Positions 1 to 11,886 of a DNA stretch of 64,000 nt are shown one piece after another. The stretch is from contig CM065188.1 of NCBI GenBank assembly GCA_033026295.1, positions 15,220,642 to 15,284,641 on the forward strand, written 5' to 3'. The translations under genes and the position numbers were made by a program. The first letter of the stretch is position 1; each line of letters begins with the position of its first letter. This DNA is from Channa striata. Its lineage: Eukaryota; Chordata; Actinopteri; Anabantiformes; Channidae. The notes below the pieces were generated by a model, which was given only the letters and a program-made list of their open reading frames with translations, was not told where the DNA came from and searched no databases.

Positions 1-1250
1 CTGCAAAGGCTGAGGGTAATTCTTATGTCTTAATTCTTCTAGACCTATCTGCAGCCTTTGACACTGTAAAAAATTGGATCTTCTTAAATACAGTCTCTAA
101 CTTGGGCATCTCTGGACCCACTTTAGCCTGGTTTCGGTCTTACTTGTCTGGTTGAACCTACAAGGTGTCCTGGCAGGGGCGTGATTCTAACTTTCATAAC
201 CTCTCCACTGGTGGCTCTGTTCTCGGTCCTCTTCTTTTTTCCATCTATACTTCTTCCCTGGGCTATCATCTATTCTCATGGCTTTTCCTATCACTGCTAT
301 GCAGATGACACACAGCTCTTCCTGTCCTTTCTGCCTGATGACTCTACGGCCTCGACACGCATCTCTGCCTGTCTCTCTTACATCTCTGCTTGGATGAGAG
401 AAAGACATCTTCAACTCAACATCTCCAAGAATGAGGTTGTAGTCTTCCCAGCCAAACCTTTGACACAGTGATTGTTCCCGCTAAGTCGGCCAGAAATCTG
501 GGGGTCATCATTGACGACCAACTGAGCTTCACAGAACACGTCGCCTCAGTCTGTAGGTCGTGTAGATTTGCTCTCCACAACATCAGAAAGATCAGACCCT
601 ACCTCTCTGAGTACACGATCCAACTCGTGCAGGCAATGATCCTATGTCGTCTTGATTACTGCAACGCACTGTTGATGGGGTTACCAGCATGCACAACCAA
701 ACCCCTGCAGATAATCCAAAATGCGGCAGTATGCCTTATTTTTAACCAGCCAAAAAGGACTCACGTCACTCCGCTCTTCATATCTCTGCACTGGCTTCCT
801 GTGACTGCAAGGTTTAAGTGGAAAAGCTCCGTCTCTTGGCTACAGGGTGGTCAACTCTACAGCTCTGGCTTACTTAAACTCATTCATTAATTTCTACAAT
901 CCCTCCCCTCCGCTGCGTTCAGCCAGCGGACGTCTGGTGGTCCCAGCACCACACAGAAGACACCAAGGAAAACTTTTCAGCTCAGTGATCCCTAGAGGAA
1001 TAAATAAGCTGCCTAAACCTGCACCCTCAACGCCCACACTCACTACATTTAAAACACTGCTGAAAACAGTAAAACTCTTCTGCTAAAACTCTTCCGCATC
1101 TTACTTTGCACTTAAAAAATAATAATAATCTTTTTCTTGTACTTGCATCTAATGAAACAGAAACACTTTTTTAATAGCACTTTACTTTGACGTTTTTCTA
1201 CTTGTAAGCTCACTTGTAAGTCGCTTTGGATAAAAGCATCTGCCTGTGCA
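1..1250 (+). mobile_element. L2-like LINE, 3' half (reverse transcriptase to 3' tail)
   Basis: Broken reading frames give LSAAFDTV (RT motif A) at about 45-70, CYADDTQLFLSF (motif C) near 296-330, then LGVIIDDQLSF, CRLDYCNALLMGLP and HVTPLFISLHWLPV, and finally the tail cttgtaagtcgctttgga typical of fish L2 elements. Several frameshifts: a dead copy, 5' end outside the window. Confidence 0.82.
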
Positions 1251-1273
1251 GGATGCAGAATATAAAGATGGTG

Positions 1274-3980
1274 CTAGTCAGAGGAAGTCACTGACATATT
1301 CATTAGAAACATTAACGCTGGATATAACAGCATCAGTGAGTGAACAAGGTTACTGAGCCCATTGAGAATCGTGATTAGTTCTTCTGGTTTCAAATACTTT
1401 CTGTGCTGTGGGATGGGACAACGGGTGAAACATGCAGCAGTTTTAGTAAAAAAATATATATATTTTTTGTGTATTGTCAATATTCAAAGTGTATTGAAAC
1501 TAAAAAGTTTCTGGTTTCTCTGTGGTCAAGTTGTCACGTGATGCAGAGATATGCAGAACACTGAAGCCTGAGAGACTCATGTGAACGTTTGTGGTAAAAA
1601 AGCATCAACATGGAAGAAACAGTAAATGAGATCTACTTCACACAAACGGCTTCGAACCAGTTGAGCCGAGCGTGTGTCCTTCACAGCTCTCATCGCCTAA
1701 TCTGGTTCGCAGATCTTGTTCTTCATGACTCTTAGTTTCTCACGTCCTCGGTTTTTCCAGAACTCAATCAATAAATCATTTTGCTCATGATTCTTGGCTC
1801 TTTCTGCTTTACTGTTCATGTCCTGCTCTTGGGCTTCCTTTTTCCTGTCAATCAAGTGCATGTCACACAGAGGAAGTCATAATGTTGACAATGATGCAAT
1901 GTGTTCACTAAGAGATCTTGCTGCAAACACTGTGTGTTAGATCCACTAAAAAGAGGAACCCAAAAGAACAAGTCTTGCCGTCTTCTTAGATGTACATACC
2001 GCAGAAAAAAATAGTGTGTTCAGTTGAGGGTTAACACAGATTAACCGTCATGAGACAGGACTGGTCAGGGTGAAAATCAGAGTCTTGGGACTAACTAAGC
2101 CAAATTTCCCTGTTTTACCCCAAATGGTTTGACTAGAAATTACCATAGCAACCAGACTGTGCAAAAATGTCTCAATGTGTAAAGGGAAGTCTGACTTTTA
2201 AGCACAGACTGTAGCCCCCCACATCCTTGGAACAGGTCAAATCTACATGTGATGTGAGAAACATTTAGTCTGCAATATATTAATATTAAATTCACTTTTG
2301 GCTGATACGAGTAAATATTTCACAACTTAAAATTTAAACATAGATGGACAGTTAGGAGCACAAATCTACTTGCCATAACTCTACCTTCATTTCCAGGGAC
2401 TTGATAACATTTTCCTGTTTATTTGTCATATAACAAAAAGCTGACAAAAAAGTTAGAGAACTACTTTCATCAACTCCTGATAACTTTTCTGTGTGGTCTG
2501 GAATCAAAAGACAGAAGTTGTTAAAAATACACCCAGCTTCCTTCCCTATTACACGATCAGGATAAGCCATGAAACCAGAACCAAAAATAACAAGAAGTAA
2601 CATTTTGGCTGCAAAAATAACCTCACAACAAACAAATGTCTGTGAGGTAAAATACAGGTAAAAAGAAAAACAACAACGATTTATTTTAAAAGGAAGTTAA
2701 TGTAAGTTAATGTTGACTGAGGACATTCTTCACAGCATCATCCGACATGGGAAACACTGAATTAGCGTTGTGCATGTACGCGTACATACACGGTTTACGT
2801 TCTTAAATGTTTGCACGTGTCTTTTATACTTGGACATAGACATACACGTCCACAAAGGGCCATAACGCGTTTAACAAACTCCAATTTATTGAAAATGAAT
2901 AAACAATTTATTTCCGTTTAATATTTGTTAATAAATACCATCTTCAATAACACGCACATACTTTGGCTTGCTGATATCTTTCTTTAACATCCCTTTTTAA
3001 AAGTGTTCAAGTGCCATTTTTACATCATTATCCCCCTGTGCTTAGGGGGGCAGCCTAACATGAAAATTTCCTGGGGTATGAATATTTTTGTACAAGTAAA
3101 CATCTGTAAATGAATAGGAATTTTCTACAGATACCTGAATTTTACAGAAGTTGAAAGCAGAAAGAACAAGACAAGGGGAAATGTGTGGAGCCTCTGGAGT
3201 TCCCACATTTTCCAAATTTATTTCTCAGAAGAGGATGTGATGTTTTTGACAGATGCCTATACAACTACAATGTCCTGGCCTTTGTTGGCCTTTATTGAAT
3301 AAACCTATGAGTATTTTGAGAGACACAGAAGTGGTGATTTTTAACGACCAAATCGTAATTAGTTTGTGCCACAAATGTAGTATAGTATTATCCTTCCTTT
3401 TTGGAAACAAAAGTTGAAAGACACACACCTCAGAACACTCAAGTGGGACCTTATTGCATTCTAAACAAAATAGCTTTTACTGGTGACATTTTATTTGGAT
3501 GGCAGTGAAAACAAAATTGAATACATAGACTGAATGAAGCAGGTCAACAATAGAATATACAGTGATCAGGCACAACATTAAGACCACCTGTGCAATTTAA
3601 TACAATCGAGAACAGTAGCTCTGCCATGAATTCTACTTTTACATGATAGGTGGAGTCGAAACACTGAGAAATAAATGGTAAAAAGTATTAGTCTTTAGAC
3701 AGAGCCTTGTGGAACTCCATAACTAACTTGTGAGTGCAATGAAGACTCAGCATTTACACAAACAACTTGGATTCTATCTGATGAGATTTAGATCAACCTA
3801 AAGCAGTTTCTTTAATGCAGTGGTTGTAGGATTTTCCACATCAGTTGGAAATTAGTTGTTGTCTGTATTAATCTAAACGGAATGTGTTCACAGGGGTTGT
3901 TGAAAATGTCCATTATGGCTGGATTCTCTTCTGTTTCCTGACTCGTTACTTTAGTCTCAGACAGGACGATGTTGTGTGAG
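1274..3980. other. No gene seen; AT-rich intergenic
   Basis: Short frames only, no Ig-like exon or splice-framed ORF recognised. A Tc1-like fragment lies at 3557-3620. Confidence 0.5.
3557..3620 (+). mobile_element. Tc1-like DNA transposon fragment
   Basis: cagtgatcaggcacaacatt followed by aagaccacctg resembles the end sequence common to many fish Tc1-like elements. Only about 60 bp remain. Confidence 0.45.
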
Positions 3981-3987
3981 GAGCTGA

Positions 3988-4164
3988 TCATCTCTGGGCT
4001 GAGCTTTTATTGGTAAATCCAACAGAAGCGTATTCAACCACTTCTTCTTCCTCTTTGTGTCTGCGGGGCTGAGCCGCTCTGATGGTGGAGTGGACAGCAT
4101 GTGTCTGTTCCTTGAAGAACTGGACACTGGCGTACTGAAGGTTTTCCTGCTCTTTTAGTTGTCC
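3988..4164 (-). CDS. SL1 terminal tail exon with two ITIM-like motifs
   Basis: 59 codons including TGA, phase 0, after the basic exon 4991-4931. LQYASV (residues 9-14 of the exon) and VEYASV (43-48) both fit (I/V/L/S)xYxx(I/L/V), the docking signal for SHP-1/SHP-2 SH2 domains. The spacing of about 34 residues resembles mammalian Siglecs. Inference: an inhibitory receptor if expressed. Confidence 0.82.
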   Translation of the reverse strand, partial: GQLKEQENLQYASVQFFKEQTHAVHSTIRAAQPRRHKEEEEVVEYASVGFTNKSSAQR

Positions 4165-5530
4165 CTGATCAGGTAAACATTGCAAAGACAAAAGTGCTTT
4201 AGCTACACACCTGAAATGTTCAAAAATGTTTTTAACTTGCAGCAATAACTGTGGTAACGACAAAAAAAAATTAATCTCGTCAGCACAAAGATCTTTTTCT
4301 TAGCACTTCATGGAAGTAAACCTGAATGCAGAAAGAGATGGTGGACTGATGAAAGTAATTGATATTAGCCAGAATCTAGGGGTCTGCAATAGAGTTGATA
4401 TTAGGGTTACAGGAAATCCATTGGTCAAGACCATAATCTAATATTTAGTTTAATGTTAATGACTGAATGATGAAAGATTTTAGCTGTAATTTCTATTTTT
4501 TTTTTTTTTGGCAAAGCTTTAGATTAAAGCTTGCGACTTACAGCGTAAGTTTTAGTAACAAGGGTGTACCTCCATTGTACCTATGGATACATATTTGTTG
4601 TTGATGACAATTAGCAAACTTTGGGGAGTTCTGTTGTAACAAGAAGAGAATAAGAAAAATAAGTACAGTGTAAATCATTTGTAGTTAATTGGAACTTGAT
4701 AAATATTACACGATAGGTATATAATTGCTTATAGCCTTATAGTCATTTTTCTGTTGCGGTCGGCATGTTAACTGTTTTAAAAAGTGACTGCAGAGAGCAG
4801 AAGTGTCTGAGCAAATAAAAAAACAGCCGTTTTGAAAAATTTCTCACTTTGTTGTAGAGACGTACAAGTTCACTCTCAGACGTCACAGTTGGTGTGTTTA
4901 CAGGTTCAACAGAGTTTTAAACAGTCCTACCTGTTCCATGTCCCCTGGTCTCTCATCGGCTTCAGACAGTTGCTTGTTTCCCCTCTTTCTTCTGAATCAA
5001 TAAAGTAAATTTGTAAATAATTGTTTAAATTCAAATTACTTAACAAAGAAAGCTTTAGTGAAACAAAGCTGCTCACCTAATCCATAAGAAGACAAAGAAG
5101 AGGATAATAAGCAGCAGCATGACAGCTGTGCTTACTCCAGCAGCTGCTGCTTTCACACTTTCTGAGGATCAATCAGAAGAAAAGACTGAACAAAGTGTTT
5201 TTGAGTCCGGTGGATTATGTATTACAGGCGTTGGCAAAGGTGTGTTTGTCTGAGCTTTTTTATTGTGGATTAGAGGCATTAGACTCTTTGTATGAGAGAA
5301 TATTAGTGAATCACTAGAACTCTCGCTGCAGTAATTTGTGCTAATTTTCTTAATACATCCTTGATATTAGATCTTCTAGGAAGGTCCTGTACATGACTCT
5401 AATTCTTCACCAGCTGTTAGTATCATGTTCTCAATTGAACTACTCTCCTGGTTTAAGGCAGAGAAAACAACGTTTTCCACAAGAAAGTTTATTAAACTCA
5501 CCGTCACATGTAGCTTCATGACATCTAGTA

Positions 5531-5571
<41 letters not shown>

Positions 5572-8500
5572 CACAGCAGTGCAAAATCTTACTTGTTACA
5601 GTCAGATATAAAGTTGAGTTCTGACGTCCTATCGTGTTCTGGGCTTCACAGTAATAATTCCCACTGTGTTCAGGTCTGAAGTCAGTGATGGTGAAGATCT
5701 GTCCTGAAGCTTTTGCTGAGTCTTCATTCTCCTTGTACCAGGTATAATTAGCTGCTGGGTTAGAATCACTGCTACAGGTCAGAGTCACTGAACTACCCTC
5801 CACTATCTCAGCAGAGGGACTCACTGACACTGAGGGAACCTTTGGAGGGTCTGGAGGAGATGATTTAATATATAATGAGCCTCACATTGTCAAGAGTGAA
5901 AAACCTAAAAAGTTAAATTTCTAATCTGTGGTTTTACTATCCTATATTTTACTCACATTTCACATTAATGAAGATGTCTTCAGATTTCATCCCCAGCTCG
6001 TTCTCAGCTGTACAGTAATAATGTCCAGAGTCAGAGGACTGAATGGATCTGAAGACAAGCTGTGGTTCTCTGTTGATCTCTGTTTGGTTCTTGTTGTACC
6101 AGGTATAATTAGCTGCTGGGTTAGAATCACTGCTACAGTTCAGAGTCACTGAACTACCCTCCACTATCTCAGCAGAGGGACTCACTGACACTGAGGGAAC
6201 CTTTGGAGGGTCTGGAGAAGAAAACGTGAAAATATTTTAAGATTAAATGAGAAGATGATCTTGAGTTTTCACTTATTTTACATGAACCATTTCATACTAA
6301 ATGTCAGAAATTATTGTTTTTTTCTCAGATACAAGTTTGACACTTTGTTACTGAGGAGTAAAACAATGTTCATGTTCATGTGGTTTGAGACCACAAGACT
6401 GATTTCACTCATTTTCCTTTAAAGCAGAAGATTGTAGCACATGGACATCACAGAAACAAAAGTCCTATAGTCATCAGTTCTAAAGACTGGAGACAGAACA
6501 AATGATCCTGGCTCAGAGTCTTTGTGGACATGTGGTTTTCTTCTAGTTCTTCTCAATGAATCATCAAATACGTCTGACTGACTAATATTTGGACAAACAT
6601 TAATTTAAATTACGGCGTGTGTTAGTAGAAGTTTGCTGAGTAAACTCACACACTGAAGGAGACGGAACGTCTCTCGTCCTTTTACAGCACAGGAAATGCT
6701 GCCTAAGTCAGGAATGTCTCCTGAGAAATAACCAGATGTTTGTCCTTGTATTTTGTGTCCATTGTTGTACCAGACGTATGTGGGACGACCAGGTAGATCA
6801 CAGCTGCTGTGACACTGCATCTCCACCCGGTGAGAACGTGGATATGATGCTGCTTTGATCACCTGCACACTGAGAGCTGAACGTGCACAAAGATCCACAT
6901 TTCACATTCAGACAGAAAATACAGACAAATACACACTGATATTCTCAGGTTATAATTAAACATTATTATTCATGTTACCTGTGACAGACACAGTGACTCC
7001 AGGTTCACCAGTGTAACTTCCTCCATCTTTGGTTTGTTATGAACCTGAACTTGTAAACAGCTGAATCACTGATTCTCACGTCTGTTAATGTCATGGTGCA
7101 TCTGTTGCTTCTACAGTTATGACGTACACGACCTGTGTAATCTGAGTCTGTTTCTAAATCCACAGGAGCTTCATTACTGCCTTTAGTGAACCATAATGTT
7201 TTTGTAACTAAAGGCTGTTTAGTTTGGGTATGAGTAGGTGCAGGACATTTCACTGTTGATCCTTTTTTGCACAGATCTTAGTAGATGTGTAAGTCACTTT
7301 CCAGCCAATCTGACCCTGAATCACTGTAACACAGAGAACAACAGAAACTAACTGAACAAAAATCTGGATAAAATTCAAAATCCACATTTATGAAATCAAT
7401 CATCTGAAGACATGATGCTAGATGTTTCTGCTGATGCTGCAGTGTGGCCACATCTGAACATCACACATTGTGTTGTTTCAGTTTTTCATTCCACAGGTTT
7501 TTCCTGTATTTGTCAGCAAACAGACTGAAAAGTGCGTCTATATTTTTCCATGTTTGTTTCCTTTTTTTGGGGGCACTGTCATGTTGAAAATATTTATGAC
7601 TGTTTGGATTTTATTGAAGAATTTTACCAGCATAAATAAAGACACGATGTGGGTCATGCTGTATATCCTCAGTGCAAATAAAGATGTAAATTCTCTGTTT
7701 AATGAACTTGTTGGACTGAGGAGACGTCACAGTGTGAAGGTGAAGAATTGGCTCGATGGCAGGAAGACGTGAACGATCATCAGAAGGAGCTGACCACTAC
7801 TGGTTATTTTTATCTCTGTTCACTCTGTGTCAAGTTGATGCAGAGTTAAGTGTTAAAACCACAAAGAACTGAAGTGACGTGAGAGAATTTGTTCACAGCA
7901 GATTCTCTTTACTATAAGGGCAAAGCAACATCAGACTGAGATCTGAAATGTTCAAAAACAAACTACAACACAGATGATGATCATTTATACTTTGTTTAAA
8001 ATGAACACAACGTAAAATAGTTTTGGTGTTTTTGGAATTGTTAGACTCCTCACAGCATTTGGTGTGTGTGTTTCAGGGTGGAGGTATGGGGCTTGACCCA
8101 AAAGAGTGAGAGAGAGAAAAGTGTAAGTAATAGCTTTATTAGGGACCATAAAATAGAGAAAACCAGTAACTAAGAATAAATTCAGAAAGTAGGTAAAACT
8201 AAAATGAACATGAACAATAAACTGAGACACTGACAAGTTACAGAACAGGGTCCAGACTCACTGTACAGCAATCGGGCCTGGAGGCCAGGGGGAAACTGAT
8301 TAGGGGACGAGCAGAGTAACCAACAGCTTAAACTGGAAGGTAACTGAAGAGCAGAAACTACAAACAAGGGGATACGGGAGTTTAAGGGAACTAAGGCTGA
8401 ACATAAAATCAAATGAAGGAAAGCAAAACGGGGACACTAGAATTATTGGGGGTGACATGTCTTTATAAGCGTCTTTGGACAAAATTTTTTTCACTACCAT

Positions 8501-8940
8501 TGTTGTGAGGACATTGTGCTGGCCAACACACTTTCAAGGGCCTTTCTGAGGGTCAATCTGGGTTTTAGGGTCAGGGTTAGAATTAGGTGAAGAGTTCAGG
8601 GCTAGGGACTGTAATATGTCAAAGAGTGTCCTCACAAGTATACAGAGTCTCTGCATTTTCATTGTTCCTCTTGTTGCCTTGTTCATCGTCCGTGACAAAC
8701 ACTGTTGATATTGTTAAAACCAAATTCAGTTTACAACAGAAAGTAAAAGAAACATGAGATGTTGCTTATTTGAAAAAGTTCTGCTCTGTCAGCACCAAAG
8801 AAACTTATTTTTTAGCTTCACACAGATCTGAGTCAGTCTCACATACAGACCATCCAACTGACATGTAAATGTAGATGTACAGTACCTGACAGAGAGACAA
8901 GGAAGACGACTAATCCACTCGCTGCTGCTGTTAAACTCAT
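3988..8940 (-). CDS. SL1: CD22-like / Siglec-like receptor with two ITIMs; V and C2 exons frameshifted
   Basis: Exons by splice sites, 5' to 3' on the minus strand: signal peptide 8940-8886, V 7323-6979, C2 6876-6650, Ig 6211-5958, Ig 5850-5593, transmembrane 5161-5077, tail 4991-4931, last tail exon 4164-3988 (stop TGA). Family knowledge: type I membrane receptors of immune cells whose V domain binds sialylated glycans and whose tail recruits SHP phosphatases. Seen: a hydrophobic segment AVMLLLIILFFVFLWI followed by a basic RRKRG stop-transfer; the tail has LQYASV and VEYASV, both matching the ITIM pattern. The V exon has a one-base loss and a one-base gain, and the C2 exon lacks one base near its end, so a full-length product is not possible with the standard splice pattern. 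Skipping the V exon would keep frame because it is phase 1-1. The tail is intact. Either a recent pseudogene or a gene making shorter isoforms. Confidence 0.8.
4515..4655 (+). repeat. Interspersed repeat related to the arms at 43345 and 45105
   Basis: Shares the order agattacag/aagctt, a gtacctat-type centre, ataagcaaact and gatgagaat with the repeats at 43345-43475 and (inverted) 44935-45105. Lies in the intron between the SL1 tail exons. Confidence 0.5.
5077..5161 (-). CDS. SL1 transmembrane exon
   Basis: Reads SVKAAAAGVSTAV then MLLLIILFFVFLWI, between ctcag|AAAGTG and ATTAG|GTGAGC. It enters in phase 1 and leaves in phase 2, the same as the transmembrane exons of the other four genes. 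Confidence 0.85.
5533..5570. repeat. (TG)n microsatellite
   Basis: About 19 uninterrupted TG units just after the SL1 membrane-proximal Ig exon. Confidence 0.95.
5593..5850 (-). CDS. SL1 membrane-proximal Ig exon
   Basis: Phase 1-1 exon. TLTCSSDSN, YTWYKENED, FTITDFRPEHSGNYYC and EAQNTIGRQNST are nearly the same as in the membrane-proximal exons of SL2 to SL5, so these exons are positional orthologues. The donor A|GTAAG is followed by a TG microsatellite in the intron. Confidence 0.83.
5958..6211 (-). CDS. SL1 third Ig domain exon
   Basis: Phase 1-1 exon from ccag|ACCCTCC to AAAT|GTGAGT. It encodes PSVSVSPSAEIVEGSS, the B-strand cysteine (LNCSSDSN), the C-strand tryptophan (YTWY) and an F-strand SDSGHYYC. 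Complete C2-set fold with all key residues. Confidence 0.83.
6650..6876 (-). CDS. SL1 C2-type Ig exon, one base short near its 3' end
   Basis: Encodes ALSVQVIKAA, then the cysteine-rich start of Siglec domain 2 (MQCHSSC), VWYNNG and SISCAVKG. After KGRETF one C is missing relative to the paralogues' KGHENFPSPSL, which changes the frame at the donor. The usual donor GTGAGT at 6649 leaves phase 0. Using GTGTGAGT, two bases earlier, would leave phase 1 and rejoin the next exon in frame. Confidence 0.72.
6979..7323 (-). pseudogene. SL1 V-domain exon with two frame-breaking indels
   Basis: The exon opens ttacag|TGATTCAGG like its paralogues and still encodes LWFTKGSNEAPVDL and SAVYKFRFIT, including the F-strand arginine of Siglecs. 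Compared with SL2 and SL3, one base is missing near 7266 (TGTGGCATAAAAGG in paralogues, TGTGCAAAAAAGG here), bringing a TGA soon after. One extra A lies near 7040 in CAAAGATGG. The two changes sum to zero in length, but the stretch between them is out of frame with the exon start. Confidence 0.78.
7990..8480. repeat. Probable interspersed repeat in SL1 intron 1
   Basis: agctttattagggacc and the following purine-rich text look like the antisense of a repeat end. The last 300 bases of the window have similar character. Family not recognised. Confidence 0.3.
8886..8940 (-). CDS. SL1 signal-peptide exon
   Basis: ATG at 8940 gives MSLTAAASGLVVFLVSLS, then the donor CAG|GTACT. Exon length (55 nt) and phase (1) match the signal exons of SL3, SL5 and SL6, which supports this start. 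Confidence 0.82.
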
Positions 8941-9065
8941 AGCTGCTCCTCTCATGTGTCTGTGCGACTCTAGAGACGATGGAACAAGTTAGAGACAGGA
9001 AGTACATCAGTCACATCACTAGACAAACTCCACCAGCAGAAAGACGCCGAATCTAAAGATGTCTT

Positions 9066-9125
9066 ACCTCTGTCAAGACAAGACAGGAATCAGGATGTGA
9101 TGGTTCACAGGACTTCCTCCTTCAC
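9066..9125 (-). promoter_or_regulatory. Conserved upstream module of SL1
   Basis: About 130-190 bp before the ATG: GGAGGAAGTCC, CATCCTGATTCCTGTCTTG, GACAGAGG. Equivalent text precedes SL2 (23168-23250), SL3 (29886-29935), the relic (39325-39365), SL4 (48080-48155), SL5 (55388-55455) and SL6 (62990-63085). GGAAGT is an ETS/PU.1-type core; use in leukocytes is inference. Confidence 0.5.
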
Positions 9126-9274
9126 ATTATTAATTTACATAAGAAGCAAAATACCAGTGAAACAGTTAAAACAACATTTGATTTTAACAGAATTTATGTA
9201 AACGAGGAAGAGACTCCACATTTTAAAAATGAGTACAGTTTAATCTGCAACAACACAGAGGATATTGGCTTTTT

Positions 9275-9465
9275 CTTTGATTGTCGCCACAGCTGATCAT
9301 CGCTCCGCATTTTAACTTGGAACAGTTTGGAACCTTCCCGACACCACTGCATGGCTGGACACAGGCAGTTTGTAGTTCAGTGTCTTGCTTAGGGGAACTT
9401 TGACATGTCATCAGGGAGTGAAGCTCCTGTGCTCGGTGGCTGTTGCTCCACCCACTGGGCCAGTG
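9275..9465 (-). mobile_element. RTE-derived repeat fragment (antisense)
   Basis: gtcgccacagctgatcatc, then aaccttcccgacaccactgc, matches the complement of the 5' part of fish RTE-like elements (compare the sense 5' end at 35940-36000: gcgtcaggaagggcatccgg). Confidence 0.5.
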
Positions 9466-10066
9466 AAAAACAATCTTTCATGCAACTGCTGCAAAAATTG
9501 CAACAAATGTTACTTTATTATGACCAATGTTGACTTAGCTTGAAAGTCACATGATGATCACAGTGTTTAAATGTACGTATTTACACAAAATTTCAATAAA
9601 ACTAGTTACAATATGACTTGTTCAAACCTTGGTCAAACCAATTATCTGCAGCTGTTTCTTATTGTGCATCAGTGGGATCAAAAATGAACAAAGATGTAAA
9701 ATTTTATCTGAAATTGTTTCTGCCATATAGGCGTTTGTTCGATTAATTCTGTAAAAATAATAATTTATAACTTTGTTATTACAGATTTTAACTGTTCAGT
9801 TCAAACATCAGGGATCAGACATCACTCCTATTTGGAAACAAAGTTTGGTTTTATGAAATTACAGTCTTTGTTTTCTGGCTGCCACAAGAAAAATAAAACT
9901 GATCATCAGGGTTTTTGAATCTTGATTAGTTTCCTCTCTGTAGTCAGGCTGCAGCTGAGTGAAGTGTGAAACCATAAAGGTGTGGGAGGGGACGTTTAAT
10001 TTAGAGAAGCTGAACTGACCTTTACAGATAAAAACCCTCTGTACATGAAACAGAGACTGTGGAAAC

Positions 10067-10123
10067 GAATGGACAGTTCAAAACAAAAGTGTTGGTGTTA
10101 CTTTTGTTTTGAACTGTCCATTC
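10067..10123. repeat. Perfect inverted repeat, 24-bp arms, 9-nt loop
   Basis: Arm 10067-10090 begins gaatggacag and arm 10100-10123 ends ctgtccattc; every position pairs. Loop gttggtgtt. Not present in the homologous flank of the 23-kb signal exon. Confidence 0.93.
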
Positions 10124-10440
10124 AAGCATCATATTTTCAATATAAGCAACACAAAAGAACATCATTAATATGCACGATGAGGAAAATGTTCACCTTAGAA
10201 CTGTCTCTGAGTGTTTCTTGTTGTCCTCTCTTATTGCGTCTCTGCCGATGTGTCCGTGTGAGGCGTCAGTTCACACTTCTATTGCAACGTAACTGAAAAC
10301 TTGCTTCACGCTGTTAGTATTAACTGCACTGGCAGAGTGTTTATTTTTACATCTGTAAACCAAAAAATCAACCAATGACAAATGAAAAAAAAACTTGTTT
10401 CAGTAAAAGGAAATCTTGGTTGATCACCATGTAGTCAAAT

Positions 10441-11240
10441 CAGAAGTCATGGGTGAGCGAGGAGGTGGGGATCCTGCTGAAGGCTCGTGACACTGCCTTC
10501 AGATTAGGTGGTGCACAGGCCTACGGTACATCCAGGGCAAACCTGAGGAGGGGTATCAAGTCTGAGCCCCGACGTATGTGGCAGGACATCCCGCCCATCA
10601 CTGACTACAAGTCCATCAGTTTCAGCCCAACACCTACAGATGTCTCTTTCCTCAATCAGCTAAATCACTTGGATGCTCATTTCAACTGGACAACAAGGAG
10701 ACATCAGTCAAGACCACTGACTCTGCAGACCACCAGTCCCTCATCCTCATTCCCATAAATGTTTGTGCTGCACTGAGTCAAGGGTTCATGGATTGTGCTG
10801 ATCAGTTCTCTGAGGTTTTTACAAACATTTTCAACCTGTCTCTCACCCGAGCACTTTTGCCTTCATGCCTAAAATCCACCTCCAATGTGCCGGTGCAGAA
10901 ATGACGACTGTCCTGTTGCACTCACACCCGTTGTTACGAAGTGCCTTGAGGGTCCGGGCACACCTGACGGACAGTCTGCCACCCCCATTGAATCCCCACC
11001 TGTTGCTGTGTGCAGCATGTGGTGAAAACTGCCCAAAGCAAAGAGGAAACACTAGTTGCGTCAAGCTTGCAGCATTCTCGAGGTCTCCTCTCACCATTCC
11101 CATAGACTGTTTGACCAGGAAGTGCTTCAGGAGCCCCCAGACTAAAACCACCAGACCCAGGAACAGCTTCTTTCCTGACTGCACATCCTCTCAAACTAAA
11201 ATAAACAATTTATTCTCACAGCGACAAAAAGTGAGAAAAG
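10441..11240 (+). mobile_element. Rex1/CR1-like LINE fragment
   Basis: Frames encode AYGTSRANLRRGIKSE, PRRMWQDIPPITDYKS, DVSFLNQLN, then CADQFSEVFTNIFNLSL: the linker to reverse transcriptase seen in the more complete copy at 32.3-35.4 kb. Ends in frame-broken sequence with ccaggaacagcttctttcct near 11160. The RT core is deleted. Confidence 0.68.
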
Positions 11241-11470
11241 AGTAAAAACAACTGTGTATATGTGTAAATGTTATTAGTCTTTATTACTTATGAATAAAAA
11301 TGCAGGCTGAAAAACAAAGAGAAAAGAATCAGTTTGAAGCTGAAATCCAAACATTTCTGCTCATTGTCGCCCCCTGCAGCAGTGAGAAGGAACTTAAATA
11401 AGGAAGCAACAGAGCGGTTAACACACATCATCCAAAGACATAAACCTTTATAAGATTAACTGTGTCAAAC
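11200..11470. repeat. SL2 3' flank duplicated at SL3 (24880-25085)
   Basis: cagcgacaaaaagtga, tgtcgccccctgcagcagtg, agaaggaact and acacatcatccaaagacata appear in both in the same order and orientation. It marks a tandem duplication unit covering the 3' ends of SL2 and SL3. Confidence 0.75.
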
Positions 11471-11886
11471 AATTTCACAGCTACCACAATTTGCTAATAC
11501 ACTGGTTCTTCAATCAATTATAACTTTGGTCTAAATTTGATGAATTTATACACTGTACTTGTGAAAATTGATACTAGGGTTTGTATATCCCTGCAATATT
11601 TTTATTTACATTTAAAGCAACTCAACTGGAAAAAAACTACTTCTTTACTTTGAATTTAAATAAATCCACATCCTCCACAGCTTCTCCCATGTTACGGTTC
11701 CACTGTCTCTGTCCATCTGGTCGTTCCCACCCCTGGTTAAACATCATCCTAAAAAAACCACATCAGTTATGAGTGAGGTAACATACTCATTACATGTTAG
11801 GAACTAGAGTGAGACCAGTTTCTTCTGTGCAGGAGGATCTAACCTGGATGTTCTTCACAACCAGGTCTTCCTGCTCCTCTGTGTTC

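Noticed and set aside
5425..6152. Plus-strand frames across SL1 Ig exons
   Set aside because: Antisense of good Ig exons with proper splice sites.
10843..11245. Overlapping frames of 86-126 codons on both strands
   Set aside because: They fall in a decayed Rex1-like fragment.
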